Positions 23,073-31,308 are shown, counted from the stretch's first letter. The stretch is DNA of 42,139 nucleotides from Candidatus Sungbacteria bacterium RIFCSPLOWO2_01_FULL_47_32 (GCA_001820685.1 MHQP01000002.1:1-42139), one strand, 5' to 3'. A program made the numbers and translations. The notes: generated by a model from the letters alone, not told the origin.

Positions 23073-23207
23073 ATGGAAACATGGAAGAGACGCATTACCC
23101 GCGCGGCAGAAGCGCGGCGAGTCGTGGTCGTCGACGCCGAAGGGAACGTTCTTTTGCCCGCCGAAGTGAAAGAGCGGGTTGAAGCGCCGGACTCTCTTCG
23201 CGGATAA
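23073..23207 (+). CDS. Small hypothetical protein
   Basis: 44 residues, with AAAGGGAG before the ATG at 23073. Sequence: METWKRRITRAAEARR, then VVVVDAEGNVLLPAEV, then a charged tail. It is second in the operon, 53 bases after the first gene. It opens with the same ETWK string found inside the first protein. Too short for a family assignment. Confidence 0.55.
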   Translation: METWKRRITRAAEARRVVVVDAEGNVLLPAEVKERVEAPDSLRG

Positions 23208-23241
23208 GGAACGGGTCGTTACTGACCCTGCCTAGCCCGAA

Positions 23242-23268
23242 CCCGAGCGCAGAACATTCGCGCTCGGG
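23242..23268 (+). terminator. GC-rich hairpin after the small-gene operon
   Basis: CCCGAGCGC (23242-23250) pairs with GCGCTCGGG (23260-23268). No T-run follows, so termination here is uncertain. Confidence 0.5.
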
Positions 23269-23269
23269 G

Positions 23270-23398
23270 CCATCTCAGATTTCATGATGGAATATACTTT
23301 TTGACCGTTTGACAGAACTTTAGCCAGAAGCGAGTATCGTCCGGTGGTTGTAACATTGTGGAGTCTGAGATGGTTCTAATAGATGTAGATGAACCATC
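23270..23398. other. Gene-free stretch with competing inverted repeats
   Basis: CCATCTCAGA (23270-23279) is the perfect complement of TCTGAGATGG (23364-23373). Part of the second arm also pairs in GATGGTTC/GAACCATC (23369-23376/23391-23398). The two helices exclude each other. There is no open frame. It could be part of the operon's 3' region or a small switch-like RNA. Confidence 0.45.
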
Positions 23399-23412
23399 AA
23401 TTTATTCATAAG

Positions 23413-23444
23413 GGCGAAATCCCGCATTAATGCGGGATTTCGCC
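23413..23444. terminator. Perfect 32-base palindrome, bidirectional terminator
   Basis: GGCGAAATCCCGCATT (23413-23428) is followed directly by its reverse complement (23429-23444) and TTT. Confidence 0.75.
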
Positions 23445-23520
23445 TTTCTCGGGTCCTGTAGAGGCTCTTTCCCTGCTTGTGACAAAGACATCGCCGAAGC
23501 GTGGTATTATTAAAAGATAT

Positions 23521-25308
23521 ATGATCCAAAAAATGAGCCTAAAACAAAATATCGCCGAAGGAATACCAGTTATAAAGCGACATCTTGTCCTGCACAAGCG
23601 CCGGGTCATTACTCTTCTCTTCCTTTCGGTATTTCTTGCGGCGTCAGACGCCGCTATCCCGTATTTTGCCGGGCGGCTTTTTGATGCCATAAATCATAAT
23701 GACCTAGTAACTCTTTTTGGAAACACATTCCCGAAAGCGTTTGCAATTCTTGCGGTATGGTTCGTCATCCGTTCTCTCGGCGACATTTCTGGCTGGCAGA
23801 AAAGTATTCAGCAGGAGCGCCTCTCGGCAGACCTTGACGCGGAATACCTTGTCTATGCGTTCAGCTCGATACTATTTCTTCCGGTTTCGTTTCATAAAAA
23901 AAGCAGGGTAGGCGAAATTTCGGAACGCATCCAGCGCGGAGCAACGTGGCTTGAGCAGATTATCAACCGGGTGCTCATAGAACTTCTTCCGGATTTTTTA
24001 AGCATCATCATAGCGCTCGTCATAACGTTTTTCATTCAGCCCCGCTTAACGCTCATTCTTTTTGTCGCAATAATCATTTATGCCTTCCTGCTTGTGCGGA
24101 CAGCCCCGGGGCTTGGTGACCTTGCGAATAAAATGAGGCATGCGTATGGCAAAGCCTACGGAAAGGCGTCCGAAGACCTCGTGAATATTCAGGCGATAAA
24201 GCAGGCAGGCGCCGAGCGGCACGAAAAATATCAGCTCTACAGATTCTTCCAGTTAAAAGCAGCGCGCCTCTGGGGGCACTACATGCAAATATGGCAGTCA
24301 TTAAGTTTTTACCAGCGCCTCATCATAACGCTGACCCAGCTTGGAATTTTTGTTGTCTCCATTCATTTTATCCGGGAGGGGAGCATGACAATGGGGCAGC
24401 TTGTCGCGTTCAACGGATATGCCGCCATGATGTTCGGCCCGTTCGTCGTTCTCGGAAGAAATTGGGACGTCATACAGCATGGAGTTGTCGCGATAATGAG
24501 GGCAGAAAAAATAATCCAGCTTCCAAAAGAAGTGTATGAGCCGGAAAATGCGATTATGCTCGGGGAAGTGAAGGGCGAGGTGCGGTTTGACAATGTTTCG
24601 TTTTCCTACGGTGCGCGCCAAAAGAAAGTGCTTGAAAATATTTCGTTTGAGGTTCGTCCCGGAGAGGTTGTTGCCCTTGTTGGAGAGTCGGGCGTCGGGA
24701 AAAGTACGCTCGTTGACCTTGTTTCCCACTACTATCGCCCGACCGGGGGACATATTTATATCGACGGGCATGACGTTTCGCGCCTTGACCTTTACATGCT
24801 TCGTTCGCACATAGCCGTCGTTCCCCAAGAACCGCTTTTATTCAACGACACCGTGAAAAATAACATCCGATATGGCAATTTTTCCGCGTCCGACGAAGAG
24901 GTTGAACAGGCAGCCAAACTCGCCTATGCCAAAGACTTTATCGCGAATTTTCCGCAAAAATATAATCAGCTTGTGGGAGAGCGCGGCATTAAGCTCTCTG
25001 TCGGGCAAAAACAGCGCATCGCGATTGCGCGTGCCATTTTACGGAGCCCCAGCATTCTCATTTTAGACGAGCCAACATCCGCTCTTGACGCAAAATCGGA
25101 AGACTTTATTCAAAAGTCTCTTGAGTTCCTGATGGAAAAGCGGACAACGTTCATTATTGCCCACCGGTTGTCAACCGTCCGAAAAGCGGATATGATTTTG
25201 GTGCTGGAGAAAGGACGCATTATTGAGAAAGGAACGCACGAAGATCTCCTGCGGATTCCGAAAGGTGTTTATCGGAGGCTCTATGAATTCCAAATAGGAT
25301 TAACATAA
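23521..25308 (+). CDS. ABC transporter, fused permease and ATPase (MsbA/MDR-like)
   Basis: 595 residues from the ATG at 23521. A second ATG at 23533 (MSLKQN) is possible, and the frame extends up to 23479 without a start site. About six membrane helices lie in residues 1-310, followed by the nucleotide-binding domain: Walker A GESGVGKSTL, Q-loop VVPQEPLLFNDT, signature LSVGQ (the usual second Gly is Val), Walker B ILILDEPTSALD and H-loop IIAHRLSTV. Such half-transporters act as dimers to export lipids, peptides or drugs. An extended -10 (TGGTATTAT, ending 23510) lies just upstream. The next gene starts five bases after the stop. Confidence 0.9.
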   Translation: MIQKMSLKQNIAEGIPVIKRHLVLHKRRVITLLFLSVFLAASDAAIPYFAGRLFDAINHNDLVTLFGNTFPKAFAILAVWFVIRSLGDISGWQKSIQQERLSADLDAEYLVYAFSSILFLPVSFHKKSRVGEISERIQRGATWLEQIINRVLIELLPDFLSIIIALVITFFIQPRLTLILFVAIIIYAFLLVRTAPGLGDLANKMRHAYGKAYGKASEDLVNIQAIKQAGAERHEKYQLYRFFQLKAARLWGHYMQIWQSLSFYQRLIITLTQLGIFVVSIHFIREGSMTMGQLVAFNGYAAMMFGPFVVLGRNWDVIQHGVVAIMRAEKIIQLPKEVYEPENAIMLGEVKGEVRFDNVSFSYGARQKKVLENISFEVRPGEVVALVGESGVGKSTLVDLVSHYYRPTGGHIYIDGHDVSRLDLYMLRSHIAVVPQEPLLFNDTVKNNIRYGNFSASDEEVEQAAKLAYAKDFIANFPQKYNQLVGERGIKLSVGQKQRIAIARAILRSPSILILDEPTSALDAKSEDFIQKSLEFLMEKRTTFIIAHRLSTVRKADMILVLEKGRIIEKGTHEDLLRIPKGVYRRLYEFQIGLT

Positions 25309-25313
25309 AAAAT

Positions 25314-26363
25314 ATGAGCATAGAACAAAATTTTGAGGGTGAAAAACCCAATATGGCGCGAGCGCCAAAAAGAGAGCGTCCGGCACCTGAACTTAAAAAC
25401 CCAGAGTCGGATGAAGAGCGCATACGCTACATCAAGGCGAAGGTTATGCGGCTTATTGCCGGCAAGGGAGCCTTTAAGGAAGGGATTAATCCTTCGGAAA
25501 AATACAGCATGATGCGTGAAGGTGTCGAAGAAGTTCGCGCAGAGCTTGAAAAAGACCCGCGGCTCAAAAGCCACATCCAGGAGGTTGAGGTTTTGCTGGG
25601 TGCTGTGCGATATATCGCAACAATGCCTCAAATCATAAAATACAAACGCGAATTGAAAGCAGGAAACTCCGCTATCACGCCGGAGATTGTCGAAGAGCAG
25701 AAAAAACTCCGTGAAGACCTCATTGAATGGACGGATTTTATCAAGTGGTATGTTCTCCAAAACGAGGGGAACCCGGAATATGTTCACACGCTTGTCTCCG
25801 CGTTGCGCGAGGCATGGGGGAACGCGGGTTTTTCAGAAGATCGGGAGGGGCTTGAGCGCGGAATATTTCAGGAGCTTGCGTCTTATAAAATTTTAAAAAC
25901 ATATTTAAAGAGCGTTCGCCCCGGCTCTCCTAGGGAAGACGCAAGGCATGCGATAGATTTTTGGGGAGAGACCGAAGACGGGAAGGCTCTTGTATTTCAG
26001 ACAAAGTCGTCGAGCCTTTTTCGCCAAGCGGGTGTTTTTGGGAGAGAAGATATCGCCCGTTTGAAAGAGGAGGTGGCTTTGCGAAGTGCGGGCGGAGAGG
26101 ACGAGACAAGAGAAGTTTTTCGGGATGAAAGCGGGAACATAAGAGAAACAGAGCTTGAACGAATTACCTCTTTGGAGGAAGACATGGAGAATGCCAAAAC
26201 ATACGCGGAGGCTAAGGGGGCAAAAAACGTTGAAGCATATTTGATGGTTGTTCCGGGATCCAGTTTTAAGATGGACCAGGGCAAATTCAAACTTTCGCCT
26301 CCGAAGAACGTCATACGGGGCCTTATGGGCATTGCCGGGGGCGAGAAGAAGCTTGTTATGTAA
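25314..26363 (+). CDS. Predicted PD-(D/E)XK-fold protein
   Basis: 349 residues. The N-terminal half is helical and charged and may be a coiled coil (ERIRYIKAKVMRLI, VEEVRAELEKDPRLK). From about residue 178 a nuclease-like pattern appears: E187 in GIFQELASYKIL, D215 in HAIDFWGE, and Q229-T-K231 in ALVFQTKSSS, with 14 residues between the Asp and the Q-x-K. This order (E, D, Q/E-x-K) is that of PD-(D/E)XK enzymes. The C-terminal part has LMVVPGSSFKMDQGK. I do not recognise the exact family. It follows the exporter gene by five bases and is probably cotranscribed. Confidence 0.65.
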   Translation: MSIEQNFEGEKPNMARAPKRERPAPELKNPESDEERIRYIKAKVMRLIAGKGAFKEGINPSEKYSMMREGVEEVRAELEKDPRLKSHIQEVEVLLGAVRYIATMPQIIKYKRELKAGNSAITPEIVEEQKKLREDLIEWTDFIKWYVLQNEGNPEYVHTLVSALREAWGNAGFSEDREGLERGIFQELASYKILKTYLKSVRPGSPREDARHAIDFWGETEDGKALVFQTKSSSLFRQAGVFGREDIARLKEEVALRSAGGEDETREVFRDESGNIRETELERITSLEEDMENAKTYAEAKGAKNVEAYLMVVPGSSFKMDQGKFKLSPPKNVIRGLMGIAGGEKKLVM

Positions 26364-26474
26364 GAATGTTACGCGCGGTTACGTCTTCTTGCGGTTCCTG
26401 CCGGAGGCGGCCTAGTCCGCGCCGGTATTGCCGAGAAACCCATATTTGGCGGAGGATAGGTATAAAATCGTTAT

Positions 26475-26517
26475 GTCCTCGTGGTTGAATGGATACAATA
26501 TTTCCCTCTACATACCG
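26475..26517 (+). pseudogene. 5' half of a tRNA-like sequence (probable tRNA-Arg relic)
   Basis: GTCCTCG (26475-26481) is followed by a pairing D-arm, GTTG with CAAT around AATGGATA. The sequence lines up base for base with the first part of the neighbouring tRNA-Arg, then diverges in the anticodon stem. There is no T-arm. The matching acceptor strand CGAGGAC with ACTA occurs at 26696-26706, past the intact tRNA. Probably a broken tRNA gene. Confidence 0.55.
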
Positions 26518-26527
26518 TACTATTCAT

Positions 26528-26599
26528 GTCCCCATAGTTTAACGGATAGAACGTAGCCCTCCGAAGGCTAAAATAGGGGTTCAATTCCTCTTGGGGACA
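26528..26599 (+). tRNA. tRNA-Arg (anticodon CCG)
   Basis: Acceptor GTCCCCA (26528-26534) pairs with TGGGGAC (26592-26598). The D-stem is GTTT/GAAC. The anticodon stem TAGCC/GGCTA holds loop CTCCGAA, giving anticodon CCG for CGG codons. The T-arm is AGGGG/CCTCT with loop TTCAATT. CCA is not encoded. Length 72 bases. The rest of the gap 26364-26722 holds the tRNA relic, the hairpin CCCCGGC/GCCGGGG (26672-26678/26685-26691) and no protein gene. Confidence 0.92.
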
Positions 26600-26722
26600 C
26601 TATTTAAAATTATGTCGGGGCAGGAGGAGATTCTCCCAACGCAGTATATAATTAAATTATCGTAGTCAGGACCCCGGCCGGAGTGCCGGGGCTGTCGAGG
26701 ACACTAGTTTTATAAAAAAATT

Positions 26723-27136
26723 ATGGAAAAAATTACTGCTTCAAAAAAAGAGAATATCGAAAAAGAGTCCGGCGTTGAATTAAGCATCCTTGAACCCGAC
26801 GAAAGCAAGGGATGGAGGGTTGTTTTTAAAAGCAGGACGAGAGAAGAAACAGCCCAATATAACTACGTTATGCGTGAAACACTGAAGAATGAGAATTTGA
26901 ATCCGTTTCATCAGCTCATGGCTGATATGAACAACGACCCGGATGTGCCTGGAACCCATTGGTGGGAGTGCTTATTTGTGAAAGCAAAAAGAGTGAAGAA
27001 AAACCCGGTTCCTGAACTAGGGCCGGATGACAGCTTTGATAAGCTCTACGAAGAAATTCCGATAACGAAAGAGTATATGGAAGGACTGCTTGTGAAGATA
27101 AAAGAGGAGGCGGAGAAAAATTTGCGAAGAAAATAA
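26723..27136 (+). CDS. Hypothetical cytosolic protein
   Basis: 137 residues, hydrophilic, no signal or membrane segment. Central block NENLNPFHQLMADMNNDPDVPGTHWWECLFVKAKR, here cited by its ends NENLNPFHQ and THWWECLFVKA. The C-terminus is a charged helix (LLVKIKEEAEKNLRRK). No ribosome site is seen; AAATTATG directly precedes the coding part, as it does after the tRNA. A terminator overlaps the stop. Function unknown. Confidence 0.7.
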   Translation: MEKITASKKENIEKESGVELSILEPDESKGWRVVFKSRTREETAQYNYVMRETLKNENLNPFHQLMADMNNDPDVPGTHWWECLFVKAKRVKKNPVPELGPDDSFDKLYEEIPITKEYMEGLLVKIKEEAEKNLRRK

Positions 27137-27165
27137 AACGCCTCGTTATACGCGAGGCGTTTTTA
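27135..27165. terminator. Terminator between convergent genes
   Basis: AAAACGCCTCG (27135-27145) pairs with CGAGGCGTTTT (27153-27163). T-runs on both sides serve the gene at 26723 and the kinase gene. Confidence 0.8.
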
Positions 27166-27177
27166 TTTCCAAAAAAT

Positions 27178-28389
27178 TTACGCAAGTGGAAGTGAAATGA
27201 TAAATATTGTGCCTCTTCCGGGTTGTGAGAAAAAGTTTATTTCCCCGCCATGGCGCTCAATAATGTTTCGTGCGGTGTAAAGCCCGATGCCGGAGCCGTC
27301 CGGCTGTACCAAGAGGGCGTTTTTTCCGCGGAAGAATCTCGTAAAAATAAGCGCAGATTCTTCTTTTGTAATTCCAATGCCGGAATCTTCAACGCGGATA
27401 TTTGCGCGGTTTCCCTCGGTCCGGAGAGAAACAACGACGGTTCCGTTCGGCGAGTAGCGAATGGCGTTATCGATGACAATCTTGATTGCCGACTTTAGTT
27501 TTTCCCTGTCGCCAAACCCCAGCAATTCGCGGTCGGAGCGATTGAATGTGAGCGCCACATTTTTTTCCCTGACGAGTGATTGCGCTCCGGTAATGGCCTC
27601 CTCAATGAGCGACGTAAAATTCAACGGTTCTTTTTTAAGGGGAGCCTGTCCTTGGTTTTCAAGTTCTTGCGCCTTAAACATGTCATCTACGACCTTCGTA
27701 AGCCGGCTGATGTTATCAAGCCCGTTTTTTATTGTTTCCCGTGTTTCGTCTGTCAGCTCTGGCGCCTGCTGGGCTCCGTCAAGTGCCCAGCGGATGGCTG
27801 AAAGCGGAGTGCGTAGCTGATGAGAGGTTACCGTAATGAAGTCGGATTTTTCACGGTCTATTTTTAAAAGTTGGCCATATTGCCTCCGGACTGCCTCATT
27901 CTCCTCTTGCGCGTTGAGCGTATCTTTTATGACGCGAAATACGGTATACGCGTATATCGCGATCAACAAAAGACCAAGTCCAAGAATAGCGGGCCGCCCG
28001 GCATAAAAAACTACTCCGACTGCAAACGCAATGCCTCCCATGAGAGTTGCCGTCGTTTCAAGTTCGAACGACGACGAAAGTTTAACCGACTTCGGCGCCA
28101 TGAGAAAATAAAAGAAGATGAGAATGATAAAAAGAACTATAATACCGCCAGCCACGAATATCCAGGGATATACAACGCTTGGAAGTTTTTCAATAGGTGC
28201 CGTAAGAAGAACAAGCGCGCCCATGAGCGCGAAAAAAAGAATGAACCGGAAAACAGAAAAAGCCCTCTTTAGCGGAGAGGAGGAAGGAGGAAACTCTTGG
28301 GACGGCGATAATCCTTTTTTCTCTTGAGGCAGCGCCATAGGCCAAAACACATGTCGTATGTATGTATCATAGTTCATTTGTGGACTCAT
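27178..28389 (-). CDS. Membrane sensor histidine kinase
   Basis: 403 residues. About four membrane helices lie between residues 45 and 155 with almost no extracellular loop, so sensing is probably within or near the membrane. A short linker leads to the dimerisation box with H190 in TSHQLRTPLSAIRW. The ATPase domain has VIDNAIRYSP (N box), DSGIGI (G1), FTRFFRG (F box) and GSGIGLYTARNI (G2). It should autophosphorylate H190 and pass the phosphate to a receiver domain. No regulator is adjacent; the receiver-only protein at 15426-15863 is a candidate partner. The start could instead be the ATG at 28338. Confidence 0.88.
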   Translation of the reverse strand: MSPQMNYDTYIRHVFWPMALPQEKKGLSPSQEFPPSSSPLKRAFSVFRFILFFALMGALVLLTAPIEKLPSVVYPWIFVAGGIIVLFIILIFFYFLMAPKSVKLSSSFELETTATLMGGIAFAVGVVFYAGRPAILGLGLLLIAIYAYTVFRVIKDTLNAQEENEAVRRQYGQLLKIDREKSDFITVTSHQLRTPLSAIRWALDGAQQAPELTDETRETIKNGLDNISRLTKVVDDMFKAQELENQGQAPLKKEPLNFTSLIEEAITGAQSLVREKNVALTFNRSDRELLGFGDREKLKSAIKIVIDNAIRYSPNGTVVVSLRTEGNRANIRVEDSGIGITKEESALIFTRFFRGKNALLVQPDGSGIGLYTARNIIERHGGEINFFSQPGRGTIFIISLPLA

Positions 28390-28503
28390 TAAAAGACAGT
28401 CTTGTGGGCGGACGTATTGAAATTCTCGAATTGGAGAAGCCGCAATAGGATATTGAAAACAGGGGTCTGTGGATAACTTCTGTTCCCTTTTTTATATTTA
28501 TGC

Positions 28504-28509
28504 TATAAT
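28504..28509 (+). promoter_or_regulatory. Extended -10 promoter of the candidate small RNA
   Basis: TGC directly before TATAAT (28504-28509); no clear -35. Predicted start near 28516. Confidence 0.6.
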
Positions 28510-28515
28510 ACATTT

Positions 28516-28635
28516 ATACGCAATGCGTTTTTACCGTTTCAACAGCCTTTTGGCTCGCGAAACATCTTTAGTTCTTTGAGTTACAATCTATCAGCACTTA
28601 TTTTACATGGGACTCTCACGAGTCCCATTCTTTTT
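28516..28635 (+). ncRNA. Candidate ~120-nt small RNA or terminated leader
   Basis: It begins at the extended -10 promoter and ends at a strong terminator: ATGGGACTC (28607-28615), TCAC loop, GAGTCCCAT (28620-28628), then TCTTTTT. Inside, GTTTC and AGCC pair with GGCT and GAAAC in 28537-28563. No convincing ORF. The RNase-like gene starts 84 bases after the terminator, so this may be a free small RNA or an attenuated leader. It accounts for most of the gap 28390-28718. Confidence 0.6.
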
Positions 28636-28718
28636 GCCAAATTTTAATCCTAGTTCTGGACTTACTCCACTATTAGCGGTGAAAAAACAAAAACCATTCA
28701 CCAGAGGAAGAACTTATC

Positions 28719-30185
28719 ATGGCGCAAAAGTTGAAAAATAATCGGGAAAAATGGCGGCTTTATAAAAAACAAACAGGAATTTTAATACTGGCAGACAGCC
28801 TGTCGGGAGTATATAATGAGACTATGGCACAAAAACCTACAATTTCTTTTTACGGCGGGGCTCAGGAAGTAACCGGCTCCTGTTATTTGCTTGAGGCTGA
28901 AAGCAAAAAAATACTCGTTGACTGCGGGCTTTTTCAGGGCTACAAATTTGCCGATGAAAAAAACAAAAAACCGTTCCCGTTCAAAGCGTCCGAAGTTGAC
29001 GCGCTTGTCGTAACCCATGCCCACATTGACCATGTCGGGCGCATTCCGAAGCTCTACAAAGAAGGATTCCGAGGCATCATTTACGCAACTGCTCCAACGC
29101 GGGACCTCGCCGCTCTTATGCTTGAAGATGCTCATGGCATCATGGAGCACGACTGCCGCGAGTGCAGTGAAGAAGATTTTCTTTATACGTTGAACGACCT
29201 TGAAGGCGCCTTGAAGCTTTTTCACCCGCTCGAATACCACCAAAAAGAGCGCATCGGGAACGTCGAGTTCCAGTTTTTGAATGCGGGACATATCTTAGGC
29301 TCAAGTTTTGTTAAATTTTCCGTTGAGGGGAAAAGCATTGTTTTTACGGGAGATGTCGGAGCAGGGTCAAGCGTTCTCCTTCCTTCGCATGACGAGCTTC
29401 GCGATGTGAATATTCTTATCATTGAGTCCGCTTACGGCAACCGCATTCATAAGCATGTCGGGGACAAGTCTCTGCTTCTTGAGCGGGCAATTGAGGACAT
29501 TACCCAAAAAAAGGGAACGCTCATGATACCGGTGTTCTCAACCGAACGGACGCAGGATATTTTGTATGAGATCAACGAAATGCTTGAACATCGCCGCATT
29601 CCAGACGTTCCTGTGTTTCTTGATTCTCCGCTTGCGATAAAAACAACGGAGGTCTTCAAGCGCTATCCGCATCTCTATAGTGAAGACATTCAAAAAAAGT
29701 TCCAAGAACACCGCCATCTTTTCGATTTCAAGCATCTGAAAACCACGCAAACAGTAGAGGAGTCAAAAAGCATCAACGATGTAAAGCCCCCGAAAGTTAT
29801 CTTGGCCGGCTCCGGCATGATGACGGGTGGCAGAATTTTGCACCACGCGGAGCGCTATCTTTCCGACCCTGGGAGCATTCTGCTTATTGTCGGATGGCAG
29901 TCGCCCGGTTCTATCGGGAGGCGTCTCATTGATAAGGCAACGGAAGTAAAAATTCACGGCCGCATTATTCCCGTTGCAGCGGAAATACGGTCCATCGACG
30001 GCTTTTCCGCGCATGCCGACGAAGAAGAGCTCAAAGACGTTATTGCCAGAACAAAAGACTTGCTTGAGCACGTTTTTGTCGTTCAGGGGGAACAGGCAGC
30101 TGCTCTGAACCTTGTGCAGGTAGTAAAGGATCATTATGGAATTTCTGCCGATGCCCCGACATTTGGTGAGAAGTTTGAAATATAA
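28719..30185 (+). CDS. Metallo-beta-lactamase/beta-CASP RNase-like protein
   Basis: 488 residues from the ATG at 28719, which has GAGGAAGA eight bases upstream. An inner ATG at 28824 gives 453 residues starting MAQKPTISFYGGAQEVTGS, the typical family start, and TATAAT (28812-28817) lies six bases before it. Both starts may be used. Motifs: VTHAHIDHVGRIP (metal ligands), GDVGAG, IESAYGNR, the beta-CASP region with VILAGSGMMTGGRILHH, and FSAHADEEEL. These proteins are zinc-dependent RNA endo- or exonucleases related to CPSF73 and RNase J. The 35-residue extension is basic and matches nothing I know. Confidence 0.88.
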   Translation: MAQKLKNNREKWRLYKKQTGILILADSLSGVYNETMAQKPTISFYGGAQEVTGSCYLLEAESKKILVDCGLFQGYKFADEKNKKPFPFKASEVDALVVTHAHIDHVGRIPKLYKEGFRGIIYATAPTRDLAALMLEDAHGIMEHDCRECSEEDFLYTLNDLEGALKLFHPLEYHQKERIGNVEFQFLNAGHILGSSFVKFSVEGKSIVFTGDVGAGSSVLLPSHDELRDVNILIIESAYGNRIHKHVGDKSLLLERAIEDITQKKGTLMIPVFSTERTQDILYEINEMLEHRRIPDVPVFLDSPLAIKTTEVFKRYPHLYSEDIQKKFQEHRHLFDFKHLKTTQTVEESKSINDVKPPKVILAGSGMMTGGRILHHAERYLSDPGSILLIVGWQSPGSIGRRLIDKATEVKIHGRIIPVAAEIRSIDGFSAHADEEELKDVIARTKDLLEHVFVVQGEQAAALNLVQVVKDHYGISADAPTFGEKFEI

Positions 30186-30216
30186 TCTTCGGTTTTTCGA
30201 AATACCCGCAGTGGTA

Positions 30217-30222
30217 TATAAT
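30217..30222 (+). promoter_or_regulatory. -10 element upstream of the LOG-family gene
   Basis: TATAAT at 30217-30222 with a weak -35. It gives a leader of about 33 bases to the ATG at 30262. Confidence 0.45.
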
Positions 30223-30261
30223 AAGAAGACGTTCCGCGTGAAGCGAAATGGGACAAACCAT

Positions 30262-30837
30262 ATGTCACAATCTCCACACATGCATCTAAAACTTAAGCTT
30301 GCCGTATCGGGCGCTGCGGAAACGGGGCACTGTGCGCCGAATGCTCTGGAACTTACGAAAGAACTCGGGCGCCAGATCGTCAAGCACAATGCTGTTTTAG
30401 TTACCGGGGCAACGACCGGAGCCCCGCTTTGGGCTGCCATTGGGGCAAAAGAGGCGAACGGGTTTGTCATCGGGCTCTCGCCTGCGGCAACGGAAACTGA
30501 ACACGTAAAAACATATGGTCTTCCGCTCGACTATCACGACATGATCGTCTATACCGGCTTTGGGTATTCAGGAAGGAACCTTTTGCTGACTCGAGCCGCC
30601 GATGCCGTGTTTGTTACGTGCGGGCGCATTGGGACGCTGAACGAATTTACCGTTGCGTTCGAGGACAACAAGGCTATCGGGGTGCTTATCGGAACGGGGG
30701 GCATGGCTGACGAACTGCAGACAATCGTCGAAAAAGCAAAACGCGGCATGGGCAAAGTGGTGTATGATCCGGACCCGAAAACGCTTGTTGAAAAAGTTCT
30801 TGAGCTCGTGAAAAAAGAAAAAGTTGTTCAAATATAA
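30262..30837 (+). CDS. LOG/SLOG-family nucleotide-binding protein
   Basis: 191 residues from the ATG at 30262; the frame is open to 30136, but that part overlaps the previous gene. Rossmann-like features: KLAVSGAAETG at the start, VLVTGATTGAPLWAA, and CGRIGTLNEFTVAF, a form of the GGxGTxxE motif of LOG (lysine decarboxylase-like) proteins. Family members include cytokinin-type phosphoribohydrolases and nucleotide sensors. The first Gly of the motif is Cys here. The substrate is unknown. An MgtC-like gene follows 16 bases downstream. Confidence 0.8.
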   Translation: MSQSPHMHLKLKLAVSGAAETGHCAPNALELTKELGRQIVKHNAVLVTGATTGAPLWAAIGAKEANGFVIGLSPAATETEHVKTYGLPLDYHDMIVYTGFGYSGRNLLLTRAADAVFVTCGRIGTLNEFTVAFEDNKAIGVLIGTGGMADELQTIVEKAKRGMGKVVYDPDPKTLVEKVLELVKKEKVVQI

Positions 30838-30853
30838 TCCATAACTACAGCGC

Positions 30854-31303
30854 ATGAACATTGATGCCCTTACTATTTTTTACCAGCTGATACTTGCGAC
30901 TTTCCTTGGAGCTCTTGTCGGCTTTGAGCGCGAAGTTCACGGCAAAGCCGCAGGCCTTCGGACGTACTCGCTTGTAGCGCTCGGCTCCTGCCTTTTTACT
31001 ATTGTCTCGGCCGCGGGGTTTCTTGGCGTGAGTGGAGCATACGATCCTTCGCGCGTTGCATCCCAGATTGTTGTTGGCATCGGCTTTATCGGAGGAGGAA
31101 TAATCTTTTTGCGCGGGGACGATGTGCAGGGACTTACAACAGCAGCAGGCATCTGGCTTTCGGCTGCCGTCGGCATGGCGGTTGGAGTGCAAATGTATTG
31201 GGTAGCTCTCTTTGCGTCTTTCCTCTCCCTTTTTATTTTGTGGGGGCTGAAGTTTGCAGAGCGCCCTTTTCATAAAGGAGAAAAGGACAAAAACGATTCA
31301 TAA
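30854..31303 (+). CDS. MgtC/SapB-family membrane protein
   Basis: 149 residues, about four membrane helices. Family motifs are all present: LGALVGFEREVHGKAAGLRTY, then SLVALGSCLF, SQIVVGIGFIGGGII and GLTTAAGIWLSAAVG. MgtC proteins are linked to magnesium limitation and modulation of the F-ATP synthase in other bacteria. It lacks the C-terminal ACT-like domain of Salmonella MgtC. It is followed six bases later by the permease, and a P-type ATPase lies downstream, suggesting an ion-homeostasis cluster (inference). Confidence 0.9.
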   Translation: MNIDALTIFYQLILATFLGALVGFEREVHGKAAGLRTYSLVALGSCLFTIVSAAGFLGVSGAYDPSRVASQIVVGIGFIGGGIIFLRGDDVQGLTTAAGIWLSAAVGMAVGVQMYWVALFASFLSLFILWGLKFAERPFHKGEKDKNDS

Positions 31304-31308
31304 CTGCC

